Made by a program: the position numbers and the translations under genes
Shown: piece by piece, positions 7,742 through 16,454 of the stretch
Numbering within the stretch: position 1 is the stretch's first letter
Layout: every line of letters starts with the position of its first letter
From: CAWIJJ01 sp963836425
GTDB taxonomy: Bacteria > Acidobacteriota > Terriglobia > Bryobacterales > Bryobacteraceae
Reading direction: 5' to 3'
NCBI GenBank assembly: GCA_963836425.1
Contig: CAWIJJ010000016.1
Span: 620,001-684,000 of the forward strand
DNA: 64,000 bases
Notes under the pieces: model-generated
Databases searched by the model: none
Seen by the model: only the letters and a program-made list of their open reading frames with translations
Told to the model about the DNA's origin: nothing

Positions 7742-9352
7742 CTACTTCGCCGGAGGAATGAAACTCATCGCCCGTTCCGTCATTGCCGTGATGGTCAGGC
7801 TCGGGTTCACCCCGAGGTTGGCCGAGAGCACCGAACCGTCGCACACGTAGAGATTCCGGTATCCGAACACCCGGCAGCGGTCGTCCACCACACCCTCCGC
7901 GGCGGAAGCGCCCATCGTGCATCCTCCCAGAATGTGCGCCGTCCCGGGTACGTTGAACAGGATCTCGGTGGTCATACTCATGGCCGTCCCGCCCACCAGT
8001 TCCGCCGTGAGTTTCGCAAACTCGTTGGCTTCCGGGATGAAAGTTTTGATGCGCTCTCCGCGGCTGACCAGCGTGCGCTCGAAAGGCCACCACCAGCGCC
8101 TTCCCAGGCTCATGTCGATGTGCCCCTCGAGCGCCTGCATGCATAACAGGATCAGCGATTCGCGCGCCCACCCGAACGGATGCAGCGACCGTACGGTGCG
8201 CCAGGGGTGGCGCGCCAGCGCGGCCGCCAGCGTGGTTAGCCAGGAGTAGATCCGCGTATGGCCCGGCCGGCCACCGGTGAGCAGCGTGGACAGCAGCCCC
8301 ATCGTGTCTGAACCGGCGGGGTATCGCACCGCCTCGATATGCGTGTTCTCGTTCAGGTGAATTCCAGACCCGATCGCCAGCCCTTTGGAGAGATCCTCGC
8401 GAAACCGGGGCACCCGCACGCCGATCAATGACTCGGCATTGGTTCGCACCCTGCGGCCGAGTTGGGAGCTCAACTGCGGGAGCGAGCCCCTCTCTTTGAG
8501 CCGGAACAGCAGGTCCATCGTGCCCAGCGCCGAAGCGGCGAAGATCACGGCCCTGGCCGTGAAGCGCCGCGGTTCGCTGCCCCAGAGGCCGGTGGACCGC
8601 ACGGTGCGCACCTCGTACCCGCTGCTTCCGTCCGCGCTCCCTTCAAGCGGCCGCACGTCCACCGCCCGTGTTTCCGCAAACACCTGCGCGCCGTTCTGCT
8701 CTGCCAGGTACAGGTAGTTTCGGTCCAGGCTGTTCTTCGCGTTATAGCGGCAGCCCACCATGCAGCCGCCGCATCCGATGCAGGTAGTCCGCGCCGGTCC
8801 TTTGCCGCCAAAGTAAGGGTCCGGGTAGGTGGTGCCGCCGGGCTGCCCCGGCGGCGGCTGGAACACGGCCACCCGGGTGCGATAAAAGCTCTCTCCAACG
8901 CCCGCGACATCCGCCGCCAGCTTCAGCAGGTTGTCGGCGGGCCCCGGAATCCGGTTCTCCTCCACTCCGAGCATGCGCACTGCCGTCGCGTAATGCGGCG
9001 GCATTTCCCGCTCCCAATCCGCCAGTCCGCGCCACGACCCGTTGCGCCAGACGTCCGCCTTCGGTACCAGCATCGTGTTCGCATAGGTGATCGAGCCGCC
9101 ACCCACTGCGCAGCCGTGAAGAATCACCACGTGGCGGAAGAACCGGATATTGAAGAAGCCGCGCAGAGCCAGACGCGGGCGCCAGATCCAGCGGCGGATG
9201 TTCCACGTCGTGACCGGAAAGTCCTCCGGCTTCCACCGGCGGCCCATTTCGATCACGCCTACGCGGTAGCCCTTCTCCGCCAGCCGGTGAGCCGAAACGC
9301 TGCCGCCGAAACCGGACCCGATGATGAGGTAATCAAAATCCCAGTTGGGCAC
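7742..9352 (-). CDS. GMC oxidoreductase, cholesterol-oxidase-like
   Basis: 536 residues from the GTG at 9352, which has GGAGGA 6 nt upstream; a GTG seven codons earlier would itself contain that SD. FDYLIIGSGFGGSVSAHRLA (residues 6-25) is the FAD dinucleotide fold. HGCAVGGGSITYANT is the GMC signature region. A Cys cluster, CIGCGGCMVGCR, lies near residue 195 and resembles ChoD-type cholesterol oxidases. The C-terminal LGGCTMG and NLGVNPSLTITAMTER segments carry the active-site His/Asn region. The family oxidises sterol or other alcohols with FAD. Adjacency to HMG-CoA reductase hints at an isoprenoid or steroid-like substrate, but this is inference. No signal peptide is seen. Confidence 0.88.
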   Translation of the reverse strand: MPNWDFDYLIIGSGFGGSVSAHRLAEKGYRVGVIEMGRRWKPEDFPVTTWNIRRWIWRPRLALRGFFNIRFFRHVVILHGCAVGGGSITYANTMLVPKADVWRNGSWRGLADWEREMPPHYATAVRMLGVEENRIPGPADNLLKLAADVAGVGESFYRTRVAVFQPPPGQPGGTTYPDPYFGGKGPARTTCIGCGGCMVGCRYNAKNSLDRNYLYLAEQNGAQVFAETRAVDVRPLEGSADGSSGYEVRTVRSTGLWGSEPRRFTARAVIFAASALGTMDLLFRLKERGSLPQLSSQLGRRVRTNAESLIGVRVPRFREDLSKGLAIGSGIHLNENTHIEAVRYPAGSDTMGLLSTLLTGGRPGHTRIYSWLTTLAAALARHPWRTVRSLHPFGWARESLILLCMQALEGHIDMSLGRRWWWPFERTLVSRGERIKTFIPEANEFAKLTAELVGGTAMSMTTEILFNVPGTAHILGGCTMGASAAEGVVDDRCRVFGYRNLYVCDGSVLSANLGVNPSLTITAMTERAMSFIPPAK

Positions 9353-9608
9353 GCTCCATCCTCCGCCTTTCACACGGCAATGTCCGCTTCAGTATGAATC
9401 GGCGCGCGCCGGTGGAAAAGGCGCCAGGCCGGAAATCGTACGCATACATCCGAAATCACCGCGGGATTGCCTGGACGGACCCGTGTCGTTGTAGCTTCAT
9501 CGGCCGCGTAGTGTCCGGCCCAGGTGTGATCGGGTTGAGACGAAGACTTCGCAAGATCCGTCAAGCGATTTCGTCTGCCGGAGCTTATACTCAGCCCTTG
9601 GAGGTACC

Positions 9609-9974
9609 ATGATCCAGTGGAAACGCGCCGCGGTGTTCGGGTTTCTGAGTTGGGTGATTCCCTTTGCCATCTCGTTTCTGATGTTTCCTTTGAAGAAGTC
9701 GAACGCCTCTCTCTTTGGGACGCTGATGGGGCTCGTCGTGCTTTTGACGGCGGGAGCGCTGCTGAACGTGTATTTCCGCGGCCGCCCAGCGATGGTGCAG
9801 GAAGCGGTTACGGTCGGCGCAATGTGGTTCGCGATGAACCTGGTATTCGATTACCCGATGTTTGCCTACGGACCCATGCAGATGACGGCCGGGGCTTATT
9901 ATTCGGAAATCGGTTTGAGCTACCTGGGATTTCCCGCATTCGCGTTCGGGGCGGCGCGGCTGGCGCAGTCATGA
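9609..9974 (+). CDS. Small integral membrane protein, four TM segments
   Basis: 121 residues with a GGAGG site 5 nt before the ATG. Hydrophobic stretches near residues 8-26, 36-54, 66-84 and 100-118 suggest four membrane helices. I do not recognise a named family beyond generic small inner-membrane proteins. Its TGA overlaps an ATG at 9971 that opens the decayed GyrI-like gene, so the two were once translationally coupled. GyrI-like domains often bind small molecules, but no function can be assigned here. Confidence 0.75.
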   Translation: MIQWKRAAVFGFLSWVIPFAISFLMFPLKKSNASLFGTLMGLVVLLTAGALLNVYFRGRPAMVQEAVTVGAMWFAMNLVFDYPMFAYGPMQMTAGAYYSEIGLSYLGFPAFAFGAARLAQS

Positions 9975-10205
9975 AGACGTCGGCTTAGCAGGGCACCTGG
10001 ACGGAGATCTCGACCCGGATCGGCTGGCATGGTGGCGGCGTTTGCGTCACGTCGGTCCGTATAGCGAGGTCGGCGCGACGTGGGGCCGTCTGATGATGTG
10101 GGCGGGCATGCGCGGACTCCTCGGTCCGGGCATGAAGGTGATCGGTGTCGTGCATGACGGTCCCGACGTGACGTCGGCGGACAATATCCGATATGACGCC
10201 GCGGT
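9971..10205 (+). pseudogene. Remnant of a GyrI-like (AraC effector-binding) domain gene
   Basis: An ATGA overlap with the previous gene opens a frame that stops after five codons (TAG at 9986). At least one frameshift later, near a TTT at 10041, the frame reads LRHVGPYSEVGATWGRL and on through GPGMKVIGVVHDGPDVT to RYDAAV. That is the conserved core of the GyrI-like small-molecule-binding domain. Similarity ends abruptly at about 10205, without the C-terminal third. The gene therefore has a nonsense codon, at least one indel and a lost 3' end, which argues for real decay rather than a single sequencing error. Confidence 0.65.
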
Positions 10206-10586
10206 GATGGGCACCGTGAAATACCCGGCGCAAACCACAACTGCATCGCTTCGGATGGGCCTCTGGAGTGACGCGACAACTGTACTCGGTCGAAAAACTT
10301 CGCTTGGGTACGACATGCGGAACTTGCGGGGAGACAAATCCAGAGCGGCCACATTGGCCACCGCCGCCGCCGTAGGCCGGGTGGCAGCGGGTCGCTCGTC
10401 ATCCTGATGTTGCGGAAGCCGGGCAAAACCTTCTTCTTTGAGGCTGAGCGAGACGGCCACTGGACTGAACTGCCGGTGCGGATCCTGGCGGAACTGATGG
10501 ACGAGGACGCGAAAACTCCCCGCCGTGGCGCGCAGGGCTTCGTACTGACGGTGGGTAGAGTTAGTCTGGGGATGAGGAACGACGCG
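10206..10586. other. Unassigned stretch between the GyrI remnant and a coiled-coil gene
   Basis: No coding frame here shows a family I recognise. The plus-strand frame stays open from the remnant to 10407 by chance, and a long minus-strand frame also crosses the segment. I see no tRNA, strong promoter or transposon end. It may be rearranged debris linked to loss of the GyrI gene's 3' end. Confidence 0.4.
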
Positions 10587-11093
10587 ATGCAGAAGATCCC
10601 GGCCGTGGAAGAGGCCAAAACGTTGTTCGAAGAGGCCCGCGAGTGGTCCGTCTGGCGCTGGCTGATGGAAAAGCGGCGGGCGCGCGCCGCCGCCGACTCC
10701 GCCAATGAGGCGCTCGACGAGGCGAAAGAGCGCGCCAAAAAGAGTTGGAGCGAAGACGCCCGGCTTTGCTACCGCGAACTCCAGGCTGAAACGGCGCTCG
10801 ACGGAAACGCCGGCACCCGCCGGAAGCTCGAGCGCGCCCGGGAGGCCGCCGCCCACGTCGGAAGCGAGATCAAAACCGCCGTCAGGCGCTTCTACGACCT
10901 GGAACAGGAAGCCTGGAACGCCCGCATGACCGCCGAAGCCACCTTCGATGAAGCCGACCGCCGCCTCAGCGCGTCCCTGGCGCGCGAGGGCACCGGACAG
11001 GCCATCGAATCGTGGCTCCTGCACGAGAAGGTGATCCGCAAAGCGGAATCCGTGGCACGCCTGGTCGACGCCGGTCACCAGCGATCGATGTAG
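10587..11093 (+). CDS. Hypothetical protein, largely coiled coil
   Basis: 168 residues from the ATG at 10587, chosen because GAGGA lies about 7 nt upstream. In-frame ATGs at 10572 and 10407 would add segments that look less protein-like. Nearly the whole chain is charged heptad-type helix, for example RRARAAADSANEALDEAKER and the KLERAREAAAHV region. There is no signal peptide, membrane segment or catalytic motif. I do not recognise a family. The last 19 bp overlap the convergent SDR gene. Confidence 0.5.
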   Translation: MQKIPAVEEAKTLFEEAREWSVWRWLMEKRRARAAADSANEALDEAKERAKKSWSEDARLCYRELQAETALDGNAGTRRKLERAREAAAHVGSEIKTAVRRFYDLEQEAWNARMTAEATFDEADRRLSASLAREGTGQAIESWLLHEKVIRKAESVARLVDAGHQRSM

Positions 11094-11908
11094 ATGGGCT
11101 CGGCCGGCGGTTTGCCTTCGCACCAGTAATGGTCGAAGTCCGTGACCCCGGCCAGTTCGCGCAACGCCTGCTCGTCGATCCACTGCTGCCCCGTCGATTC
11201 CGCGGGCTCCCGTGAAAAAATGGCGCAGGCTGCATCGCACAGGATTTCCGGGGTCCGCCATTGCGAACGGTCCGCCATTTTCCAGTTGATCGACGCCTGG
11301 CTCTCGATGATCGTACGCGGCCAAAGAGTATTCGCCGCAACGTTGTCCCGCCGGTGCTCCTCGGCAATTCCGATCGCCAGACGCGCCATGCCCAGCTTGG
11401 AAATCATATACGCTACCTTCCCCGGCGAAGCGTCCGTGTGCAGCCTGGGGCACATGTTCAGAATGTGGCCCCACCGCTGCTTCACCATGTGGGGCAGAGC
11501 GTAATACGAGGCCGCATAGGCGGCCCGCACGTTCACTCCCATCACCAGGTCGAACCGCTTGGGCGGTGTTGCGAGCACCGGCTGCACCCAGATGGCCCCC
11601 GCATTGTTTACCAGGATGTCTAGACGCCCAAACTCGGAAACGGTGCGCTCGATAACCGCCTGGATGGCGTCTTCATTCCGCACGTCGAGCGGCATCGCCA
11701 GCGCCCGACCGCCGGCCCGCTGGATCTCCGCCGTTGTTTCGTGGATGCTGCCGGGAAGCCGCTCCGTCGATTGTTCGGTCTTGGCGGCCGCCACCACTGC
11801 CGCCCCCTCCCGCGCCAGGCGCAGCGCCAGTGCTTTGCCGATGCCGCGGCTGGCCCCGGTGACTACGGCCACGCGGCCTTTGAGATTCGGATGCAATGCC
11901 TGGTTCAC
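11075..11908 (-). CDS. Short-chain dehydrogenase/reductase (SDR)
   Basis: 277 residues from a GTG at 11908 with GGAGGT 7 nt upstream. The Rossmann motif is VVTGASRGIGKALA near residues 14-27, followed by NNAG. At the active site, the catalytic Tyr is in the VAYMISKLG segment (YxxxK). The Ser position of the triad is replaced in the ILNMCPRL segment, where I would expect S in place of C or P, so a hydroxysteroid-dehydrogenase-like (HSDL2-type) member is likely. The C-terminus carries a short GKPPAEPIY tail. It is divergent from an acyl-CoA ligase gene across a 183-bp spacer, which suggests a role in fatty or isoprenoid acid metabolism. Confidence 0.85.
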   Translation of the reverse strand: MNQALHPNLKGRVAVVTGASRGIGKALALRLAREGAAVVAAAKTEQSTERLPGSIHETTAEIQRAGGRALAMPLDVRNEDAIQAVIERTVSEFGRLDILVNNAGAIWVQPVLATPPKRFDLVMGVNVRAAYAASYYALPHMVKQRWGHILNMCPRLHTDASPGKVAYMISKLGMARLAIGIAEEHRRDNVAANTLWPRTIIESQASINWKMADRSQWRTPEILCDAACAIFSREPAESTGQQWIDEQALRELAGVTDFDHYWCEGKPPAEPIYIDRW

Positions 11909-11971
11909 GGCCGGCACCTCCCGATCATAACGAGTCACCCGGCGCTTTGTATGTTCCCCAACACGGGGGCT

Positions 11972-12001
11972 TTGACAGCCGGCCCGGGACACTGATATCT
12001 T
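11972..12001 (+). promoter_or_regulatory. Sigma-70 promoter of the acyl-CoA ligase gene
   Basis: TTGACA (11972-11977), an 18-bp spacer and TATCTT (11996-12001). The -35 is perfect and the -10 matches 4 of 6. The start would be near 12008, giving a leader of about 85 nt. Confidence 0.55.
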
Positions 12002-12014
12002 ACCCACGGGTAAG
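11999..12014. promoter_or_regulatory. Palindromic operator overlapping the acyl-CoA ligase promoter
   Basis: CTTACCC-AC-GGGTAAG is a perfect inverted repeat with 7-bp arms. It overlaps the end of the -10 and the predicted start site, a classic repressor position. The size and symmetry would suit a TetR- or GntR-type fatty-acid regulator, but no such regulator gene is in the window. Confidence 0.5.
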
Positions 12015-12091
12015 AAACGGCGCAAGACGTTCTTTGCACCTCCGCCCGGGCGAAAGCGTGCAAAGCCGTCCGGTTTCAAAGGAGGTGCCGG

Positions 12092-13783
12092 TTGACGCCT
12101 GCGAACGCGGCGGAGAGTCTGCCGCTGGATTTCTTCTTCAGATGGGAAAGGGAGCGGCCCGGATCTGTCTTCCTCACCCAGCCGCTCGGTGCCGGAAGGA
12201 TCCGGCACTGGACGTGGCAGCAGGCCGGCGACGAGGTCCGCCGCATGGCCGCCTACCTCCAAGGGCTGGGCTGGGAGCCGGGCTCCCGCGTCGCCATCGT
12301 CTCCAAGAATTGCGCCTGGTGGATTATGGCGGACCTGGCCATCTGGATGGCCGGCTATGTCACCGTCCCGGTGTATCCCACACTCAAGCCCCATTCCATC
12401 CGTCACATCCTCGAACACAGCGATTCCCGCGGCTGTTTCCTCGGCAAGACGGACGACCCGGATGCCATCCGCGAAGCCATTCCGGAAGGAACACTCATTA
12501 TCCCGTTCCGCGCCCCCCGCCGGGACGAGGCCGATTGGGACGCCATCATCGCCGGGTGCTCGCCGCTGGCCTCTCCGGCGGAACGGCACGCCTCCGATAT
12601 CGCCACCATCATTTACACCTCCGGGACAACCGGCCTTCCCAAGGGCGTCGTCCACAGCCACGGTGCGTTCGCCTACGCCGCGCGCCACCTGCCGGAGGTC
12701 CTGCATCTGCCTCCGAACCAGCGCGTGCTTTCTTACCTGCCGCTGGCCCACATCGTGGAACGGACGGCGCTGGAAATCATGGGGCTGCACCTCGGCTTTC
12801 ACATCTTCTTCGCCGCCGGCGTGGAGACGTTTCTCGAGGACCTGCACCGTGCCCGGCCTTCGCTCTTCCTCTCCGTTCCGCGACTCCTGCTCAAGTTCCA
12901 GCAGGAGGTTTACGCGCATATTCCCAGGCAGCGCCTGGAAAAGCTGTTAACCACTCCAGTCGTCAACCGCTACGTGAAATCCCGCATTCTGCGGCGCCTC
13001 GGCCTTCACACGGTACGTTTCGCCGCTTCCGGGGCGGCGCCCCTCGCGCCCGATATCCTGCTCTGGTATCGCCGCCTCGGTTTGGAGTTGATGGAGGGAT
13101 ACGGCATGACGGAGGTGCTGATCACCCATCTGCCGCCCCACGGCCACGTTCGTCCCGGCTATGTCGGAACCCCGATTCACGGCGTGGAAGCGAAACTCGC
13201 GGACTCCGGCGAACTGCTCATCCGCAGTCCCATGAACATGCTGGCTTACCACAAGGACCCCGCGGCCACCCGCGAGAGCTTCACCGAAGACGGCTTCTTC
13301 CGAACCGGGGACCTTGCCGAGATCGACTCCGACCAGCAGTTGAAGATCGTCGGACGGCTCAAAGAGCAGTTCAAAACCAGTAAGGGGAAGTACGTCGCAC
13401 CCGCCCCGATCGAAATGAAGCTCAACTCCCATCCGGCGGTCGAGGCGTGCTGCCTGATGGGTGCGGGCATGGCCAATCCCTTCGCAATCATTCTCCTTTC
13501 GGAAGAGGCCCGCCGCCAGTGCGCCACCACCCGGGGACGCCTTGAAGTCGAGGCGAGCCTGCGCACCCGGATGGATCAGGTCAATGCGGAACTCAATCCT
13601 CACGAACGGCTGGCATTTCTCGCGATCGTGAATGGGCCCTGGAACATCGGCAACGGCCTGCTCACCCCCACCCTGAAGATCCGCCGCACCGCCCTCGAAA
13701 ACCGCTACCAGGCCCTCGTCGAAAGCTGGACACGCGAAACCACGCCGGTTATCTGGGAAGCTCAAACGGAGTATCTGACGTAG
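12092..13783 (+). CDS. AMP-dependent synthetase/ligase (long-chain fatty-acid--CoA ligase type)
   Basis: 563 residues from a TTG start with GGAGGT 5 nt upstream. The P-loop YTSGTTGLPKGVVHSHG is near residues 174-190, and GYGMTEV (near 335) is the adenylate-binding motif. FFRTGDLAEID and GRLKEQFKTSKGKYV are the hinge and C-terminal motifs, with the catalytic Lys in the latter. It activates a carboxylic acid to the acyl-adenylate and then to acyl-CoA. The FKTSKGKYV motif is typical of long-chain and very-long-chain ligases. A promoter and palindromic operator lie upstream, and the divergent SDR may share control. Confidence 0.9.
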   Translation: MTPANAAESLPLDFFFRWERERPGSVFLTQPLGAGRIRHWTWQQAGDEVRRMAAYLQGLGWEPGSRVAIVSKNCAWWIMADLAIWMAGYVTVPVYPTLKPHSIRHILEHSDSRGCFLGKTDDPDAIREAIPEGTLIIPFRAPRRDEADWDAIIAGCSPLASPAERHASDIATIIYTSGTTGLPKGVVHSHGAFAYAARHLPEVLHLPPNQRVLSYLPLAHIVERTALEIMGLHLGFHIFFAAGVETFLEDLHRARPSLFLSVPRLLLKFQQEVYAHIPRQRLEKLLTTPVVNRYVKSRILRRLGLHTVRFAASGAAPLAPDILLWYRRLGLELMEGYGMTEVLITHLPPHGHVRPGYVGTPIHGVEAKLADSGELLIRSPMNMLAYHKDPAATRESFTEDGFFRTGDLAEIDSDQQLKIVGRLKEQFKTSKGKYVAPAPIEMKLNSHPAVEACCLMGAGMANPFAIILLSEEARRQCATTRGRLEVEASLRTRMDQVNAELNPHERLAFLAIVNGPWNIGNGLLTPTLKIRRTALENRYQALVESWTRETTPVIWEAQTEYLT

Positions 13784-13814
13784 GTCTTCGCGCGCCGCCG
13801 AACCGCCGGCGCCA

Positions 13815-13870
13815 AAAACAAAAACGCTCCCTCCGGCGAGAGTCCGTGGGGGACCGCGCCTGAGGGAGCG
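13815..13870 (-). terminator. Rho-independent terminator of the porin gene
   Basis: CGCTCCCTC (13825-13833) pairs with GAGGGAGCG (13862-13870), and the 28-nt interior can fold further. Read on the minus strand, the stem is followed by TTTTTGTTTTT. It follows the porin stop codon by about 25 bp. It may also end the ligase transcript from the other side, though no T-run follows on the plus strand. Confidence 0.8.
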
Positions 13871-13893
13871 TCGAGAGAAACCCTGGAGGTTTA

Positions 13894-15021
13894 CTACTTC
13901 TTCGGCCCGAAGAACGCCACTACGCCCAGAAGAATCGTCGGCTGCGCCTTGCCCGTCCGCCCGCCTTCCTTTTCGAAGAAGGGCTGGTTGGACCAGTCAT
14001 TGCGGAATTCCAGGCGGCTCATCAGCCAACCGGTGAGCTTGTATTCTCCGGTCAGCGTGAATTCGCCCAACTTCTGCTGTGTTCCGGTGGAGAATCCGTC
14101 GATATCGTCGAAAAATTCGAGCCGTCCGGCAATCGCCGTCTTCGGCGTAATCGCATATCGCGCGGCGCCCGCGATGCCGGTCCACTGCGACGCCGGACCA
14201 TCCACCGCCTTATCGCGGCCGTAGTCGAAATTGATGTACGTGCTCAGCTTGTCCGTCGCGTTGATCATCACGATCGTGTCGTACAGGTTGCGCCAACCCT
14301 TGTTGGTGTGGTCCTTTTCCGGCCCGGCGTAATAATTGTTGCTCCACGTCACTTTCTTCCACGCATAAGCGCCCGTGAGCCCGATCGTCTTCCCGCTGTT
14401 GTTGTCCTTGACATTGTTCCAGCCGTTCACCAGTTGTACGCCGCCGGTGAAATGTTCGCCCACGGGGAACGATGTCCTCAACCCGAAGTGGTAATACGGA
14501 ATCGCCCAGGCAAACAGAAGGGACCGCGAATAGTTCCAGTTCCCGTTCGATTCGATCACTTCCGCTCCCGCCGAGGTCACAAACTTACCGACATCGAGTT
14601 GCAGCCCTTTCCACGCCTTGGGCTTGAAGCTGATGTACGCCTGTTTGATCCAGTCGGCTTCGTCCGGAAACCGTTCCGCGCCGTGAATAATCTTGAACGT
14701 CTGCCCGAATCCGCCCTCGAAGTGGAAGCCCACCGGCGCCGGCGCATGGTCGATTGTCGCCATTACCTGGCTCACGTGCGCCGTGTTCGCGCGCACATCA
14801 AAATTGCGCAGCGCGTTGAACCCGGAGTCCGGATTGTTGAAGTTCTTGTCCACGTACCCGTCGAAGAGGAAGCTGAAGTCGGTTCCAAACTGGGTGAACG
14901 GCGATTTGGCCGGCGTTGGTGCGGCGGCAGGCGCGGGGGCCGTAGCGGGCGCCTGGCCGCTGGCCGTCGATAACAACATACCCGCCATAGAGACACAAAT
15001 AGCTGCGCTGATTCTGTTCAC
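13894..15021 (-). CDS. Outer-membrane beta-barrel porin (bbp2/OmpL-like)
   Basis: 375 residues from a GTG with GGAGG 6 nt upstream. Residues 1-22 are a Sec signal peptide ending ASGQ. An Ala/Pro linker follows, and then alternating beta-strand segments rich in aromatic residues with short turns, for example FHFEGGFGQTF, WKGLQLDVGKFVTSAG and YSRSLLFAWAIPYYHFGLR. The chain ends in a strand with a hydrophobic terminus before GPKK. These are the marks of the beta-barrel porin-2 family, thought to form diffusion channels; the solute is unknown. It is monocistronic with its own terminator. Confidence 0.88.
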   Translation of the reverse strand: MNRISAAICVSMAGMLLSTASGQAPATAPAPAAAPTPAKSPFTQFGTDFSFLFDGYVDKNFNNPDSGFNALRNFDVRANTAHVSQVMATIDHAPAPVGFHFEGGFGQTFKIIHGAERFPDEADWIKQAYISFKPKAWKGLQLDVGKFVTSAGAEVIESNGNWNYSRSLLFAWAIPYYHFGLRTSFPVGEHFTGGVQLVNGWNNVKDNNSGKTIGLTGAYAWKKVTWSNNYYAGPEKDHTNKGWRNLYDTIVMINATDKLSTYINFDYGRDKAVDGPASQWTGIAGAARYAITPKTAIAGRLEFFDDIDGFSTGTQQKLGEFTLTGEYKLTGWLMSRLEFRNDWSNQPFFEKEGGRTGKAQPTILLGVVAFFGPKK

Positions 15022-15200
15022 GAAGAACCTCCAGATTTCATGTGGTGAGGCGAGCGACAGGGCCGGCCTGTGAGGAGCAAAACTTTGATTCAGTCTATCC
15101 GTTCACCGTCGCGATTGCGAATAGATAATTTCTATCGCGGGCATCGGCAGGATAGGGACCTCGAGACCGCGCCAAGCCGGTGTCCCCCGGTTCTGATTAC

Positions 15201-16424
15201 TCAGCGCGGCGTGATCAATCCGCCCAGCTTGTCCTGCTCGCCGGCGGAAGCGCGGGGGAACCGCGTCGCGTAGGCTTCCGGATATTTCAGCCCCGACCCG
15301 GTGTTATACAAGACGACGCGATCGGAAGGCTTCAGGAATCCGCTCGCCAGCAGCTTCCGCGCCGCCGCCACGCACGCCGCACCCTCGGGCGCCGCGTAGA
15401 TCCCTTCGTCCGAGGCCAGTTCGATTCCCGCGTCCAGCATCTCCTCGTCGCTCACCGCCACCGCCGTGCCGTGGCTCTCCCGCACTGCCTGAAGCACCAG
15501 GAAATCGCCCAGCGGCTTGGGCACGCGCAGCCCCGCCGCCACCGTGTGCGCACCCTCGAAAAAGCGGCTGCGCGCCTCGCCTTGCTGAAACGCCTGCACG
15601 ACGGGCTGGCACCCTTCCGCCTGCACCGCAATCATCTTGGGCCGCCGCCCGCCGATCCAGCCCAGCCGCTCCATTTCGGCAAAGGCCTTCCACATGCCGA
15701 TCATCCCCACGCCTCCGCCGGTCGGGTAAAAGATCGCGTCCGGAAGCTCCCATCCCATCTGCTCGGCTACTTCGTAGCCCATCGTCTTCTTGCCTTCAAT
15801 CCGGTACGGTTCCTTGAGCGTGCTCACATCGAACCAGCCCTCCACGGGTCCCCGCTCGGCCACGATGCGCCCGCAATCGCTGATCAGCCCGTCCACCAGC
15901 GTCACCTTGGCGCCATAGGCCTTGCATTCGAGGTAGTTCGCTTGCGGCACGTCCGCCGGCATGAAGATGTGGGCTTCGATTCCCGCCGCCGCCGCATAGG
16001 CCGCCAGCGCGCTTGCCGCATTCCCGGCCGATGGAATCGCCACACAGCCGATCCCCAGTTCCTTGCACATGGAAATAGCGCAGGCGAGGCCTCGCGCTTT
16101 GAAGGATGCGGTCGGGTTCAGCCCCTCGTCCTTTACCCACAAAGCGTCCGATCCAATACGTCCGCCCAGCCGGCGCGTCCGGATCAGGGGGGTCCAACCC
16201 TCCCCTAATGTTATAATTGCCTCATCGACAGGCGGTAGTACCGGCGCATAGCGCCACATGCTGGAGGGGCCGTTTGCAACATCCCTTCTTCTCCAGCGGT
16301 GACGTATCGTGTCCAGGTCGTATCGCACCAGCAGTGGTCCGCCGCAATCACAGAGGTTCGCTCTTCTCCCCGCCTCCTGCCTCTTGTTGCACAAGCTGCA
16401 GTCCAAATGCGTAGCTCTAGGCAT
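15201..16424 (-). CDS. thrC: Threonine synthase
   Basis: 407 residues. The N-terminus carries a short Cys-rich finger, CSLCNKRQ...CDCGG (residues 9-29), often seen in this subgroup. LGEGWTPL (73-80) and NPTASFKARG (103-112, PLP Lys K109) mark the fold-type II PLP core. SAGNAASALAAYAA binds the PLP phosphate, and a glycine-rich PTGGGVGM loop follows. The enzyme converts O-phosphohomoserine to threonine. No other thr genes are adjacent. It is divergent from a lytic transglycosylase gene with only 30 bp between starts. Confidence 0.93.
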   Translation of the reverse strand: MPRATHLDCSLCNKRQEAGRRANLCDCGGPLLVRYDLDTIRHRWRRRDVANGPSSMWRYAPVLPPVDEAIITLGEGWTPLIRTRRLGGRIGSDALWVKDEGLNPTASFKARGLACAISMCKELGIGCVAIPSAGNAASALAAYAAAAGIEAHIFMPADVPQANYLECKAYGAKVTLVDGLISDCGRIVAERGPVEGWFDVSTLKEPYRIEGKKTMGYEVAEQMGWELPDAIFYPTGGGVGMIGMWKAFAEMERLGWIGGRRPKMIAVQAEGCQPVVQAFQQGEARSRFFEGAHTVAAGLRVPKPLGDFLVLQAVRESHGTAVAVSDEEMLDAGIELASDEGIYAAPEGAACVAAARKLLASGFLKPSDRVVLYNTGSGLKYPEAYATRFPRASAGEQDKLGGLITPR

Positions 16425-16454
16425 TAACTCAAAAGTCTAACATCGGTACATTGC

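Noticed and set aside
10047..11474. Minus-strand open frame of 475 codons across the GyrI remnant and coiled-coil gene
   Set aside because: Overlaps the SDR on the same strand in another frame and has no domain; a chance frame.
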